A stretch of DNA of 15,324 nt from Pseudomonadota bacterium (GTDB lineage: Bacteria; Desulfobacterota; GWC2-55-46; JADFVP01). The notes beneath the pieces were generated by a model. The model worked only from the letters and a program-made list of their open reading frames with translations, was not told the origin of the DNA and made no database searches. This document shows, piece after piece, positions 15,190 through 15,324 of this stretch (the stretch's first letter is position 1; every line of letters begins with the position of its first letter). Location of the stretch: NCBI GenBank assembly GCA_015222595.1, contig JADFVP010000024.1:1-15324 (forward strand), in the 5' to 3' direction. The position numbers and the translations under genes are program-made.

Positions 15190-15324
15190 TTGATAAAAAG
15201 AGCTATAAAGAGAAATGGAGAGCGCGGCTTTACGATGATAGAGCTTGTGATGGTCATCGTGCTCATCGGAATAGTCGCAGGTGTTGCGGCTCCCGTGCTC
15301 TTTGGTAACTCTTCGTCCATCGAC
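15190..15324 (+). CDS. Type IV prepilin/pseudopilin, N-terminal part (truncated by window edge)
   Basis: 45 codons are visible, open to the right edge. Translation from TTG at 15190 gives a 13-residue basic leader (MIKRAIKRNGERG) followed by FTMIELVMVIVLIGIVAGVAAPVLF: a canonical class III signal with Gly at -1, Phe at +1 and Glu at +5. TTG is the only start available, because an in-frame TAA stands at 15178-15180 and no ATG or GTG occurs before the leader. AAGGTGAG (15179-15186) is a suitable ribosome binding site. The mature N-terminus differs from the 8162 pilin (TMIEL, VLIGIVAGVAAP), so it is a second pilin-type subunit, comparable in place to mshC/mshD-type minor pilins. It has its own promoter (15120-15148). 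The head domain is not visible, so the subtype is open. Confidence 0.9.
   Translation, partial: MIKRAIKRNGERGFTMIELVMVIVLIGIVAGVAAPVLFGNSSSID

Noticed and set aside
1..15324. Defence system, CRISPR array, prophage or insertion sequence
   Set aside because: No repeat-spacer pattern, transposase, integrase, terminal inverted repeats or defence domains were seen on either strand.

Overview
The window looks like chromosomal DNA from a Gram-negative, probably autotrophic bacterium. All recognisable genes are on the + strand and are densely packed. Two traits suggest the organism: a reductive TCA (rTCA) cycle enzyme set, and a type IV pilin/pseudopilin system resembling the MSHA pilus. Together they fit lineages such as Nitrospirota, Nitrospinota or Desulfobacterota-like groups, but the sequence alone does not settle the taxon, and this placement is inference.

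Region 1 (1-4501) is carbon metabolism. It holds the last 64 codons of a monomeric NADP-type isocitrate dehydrogenase, then the two subunits of ATP-citrate lyase, aclB (ATP-grasp/citrate subunit) and aclA (CoA-ligase plus citryl-CoA lyase subunit). The block closes with a strong intrinsic terminator. ATP-citrate lyase splits citrate to acetyl-CoA and oxaloacetate, and isocitrate dehydrogenase can run as a 2-oxoglutarate carboxylase, so the two make sense together in the rTCA cycle. AclA is about 290 residues longer than the usual ~610-residue subunit and appears to carry two citrate-synthase-like modules in tandem.

Region 2 (4502-8584) is pilus/secretion machinery: a GspE/PilB/MshE-type assembly ATPase with an N-terminal MshEN-like domain, a GspF/PilC/MshG-type inner-membrane platform protein, a pseudopilin translationally coupled to it (ATGA overlap), and a canonical MshA-like pilin with a very strong ribosome binding site. 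The order resembles the mshE-G-(F/B)-A part of MSHA loci.

Region 3 (8585-15102) starts with a 230-bp spacer holding a 20-bp imperfect tandem repeat and a long hairpin that may be a terminator. Three overlapping, probably co-translated genes for large multi-pass membrane proteins follow: a YfhO-family protein, a membrane-embedded spermidine-synthase-like protein that has lost the catalytic aspartates, and a GT39/PMT_2-type glycosyltransferase-like protein. Two GT-C-type proteins lying between pilin genes suggest surface glycan or pilin modification, but this is inference.

Region 4 (15103-15324) has a good sigma70-type promoter and the first 45 codons of another prepilin, started with TTG and cut by the window edge. 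The three-gene membrane cassette therefore sits inside a pilin gene cluster. No RNA genes, CRISPR arrays, insertion sequences or origins were seen, and no gene-free stretch exceeds 300 bases.
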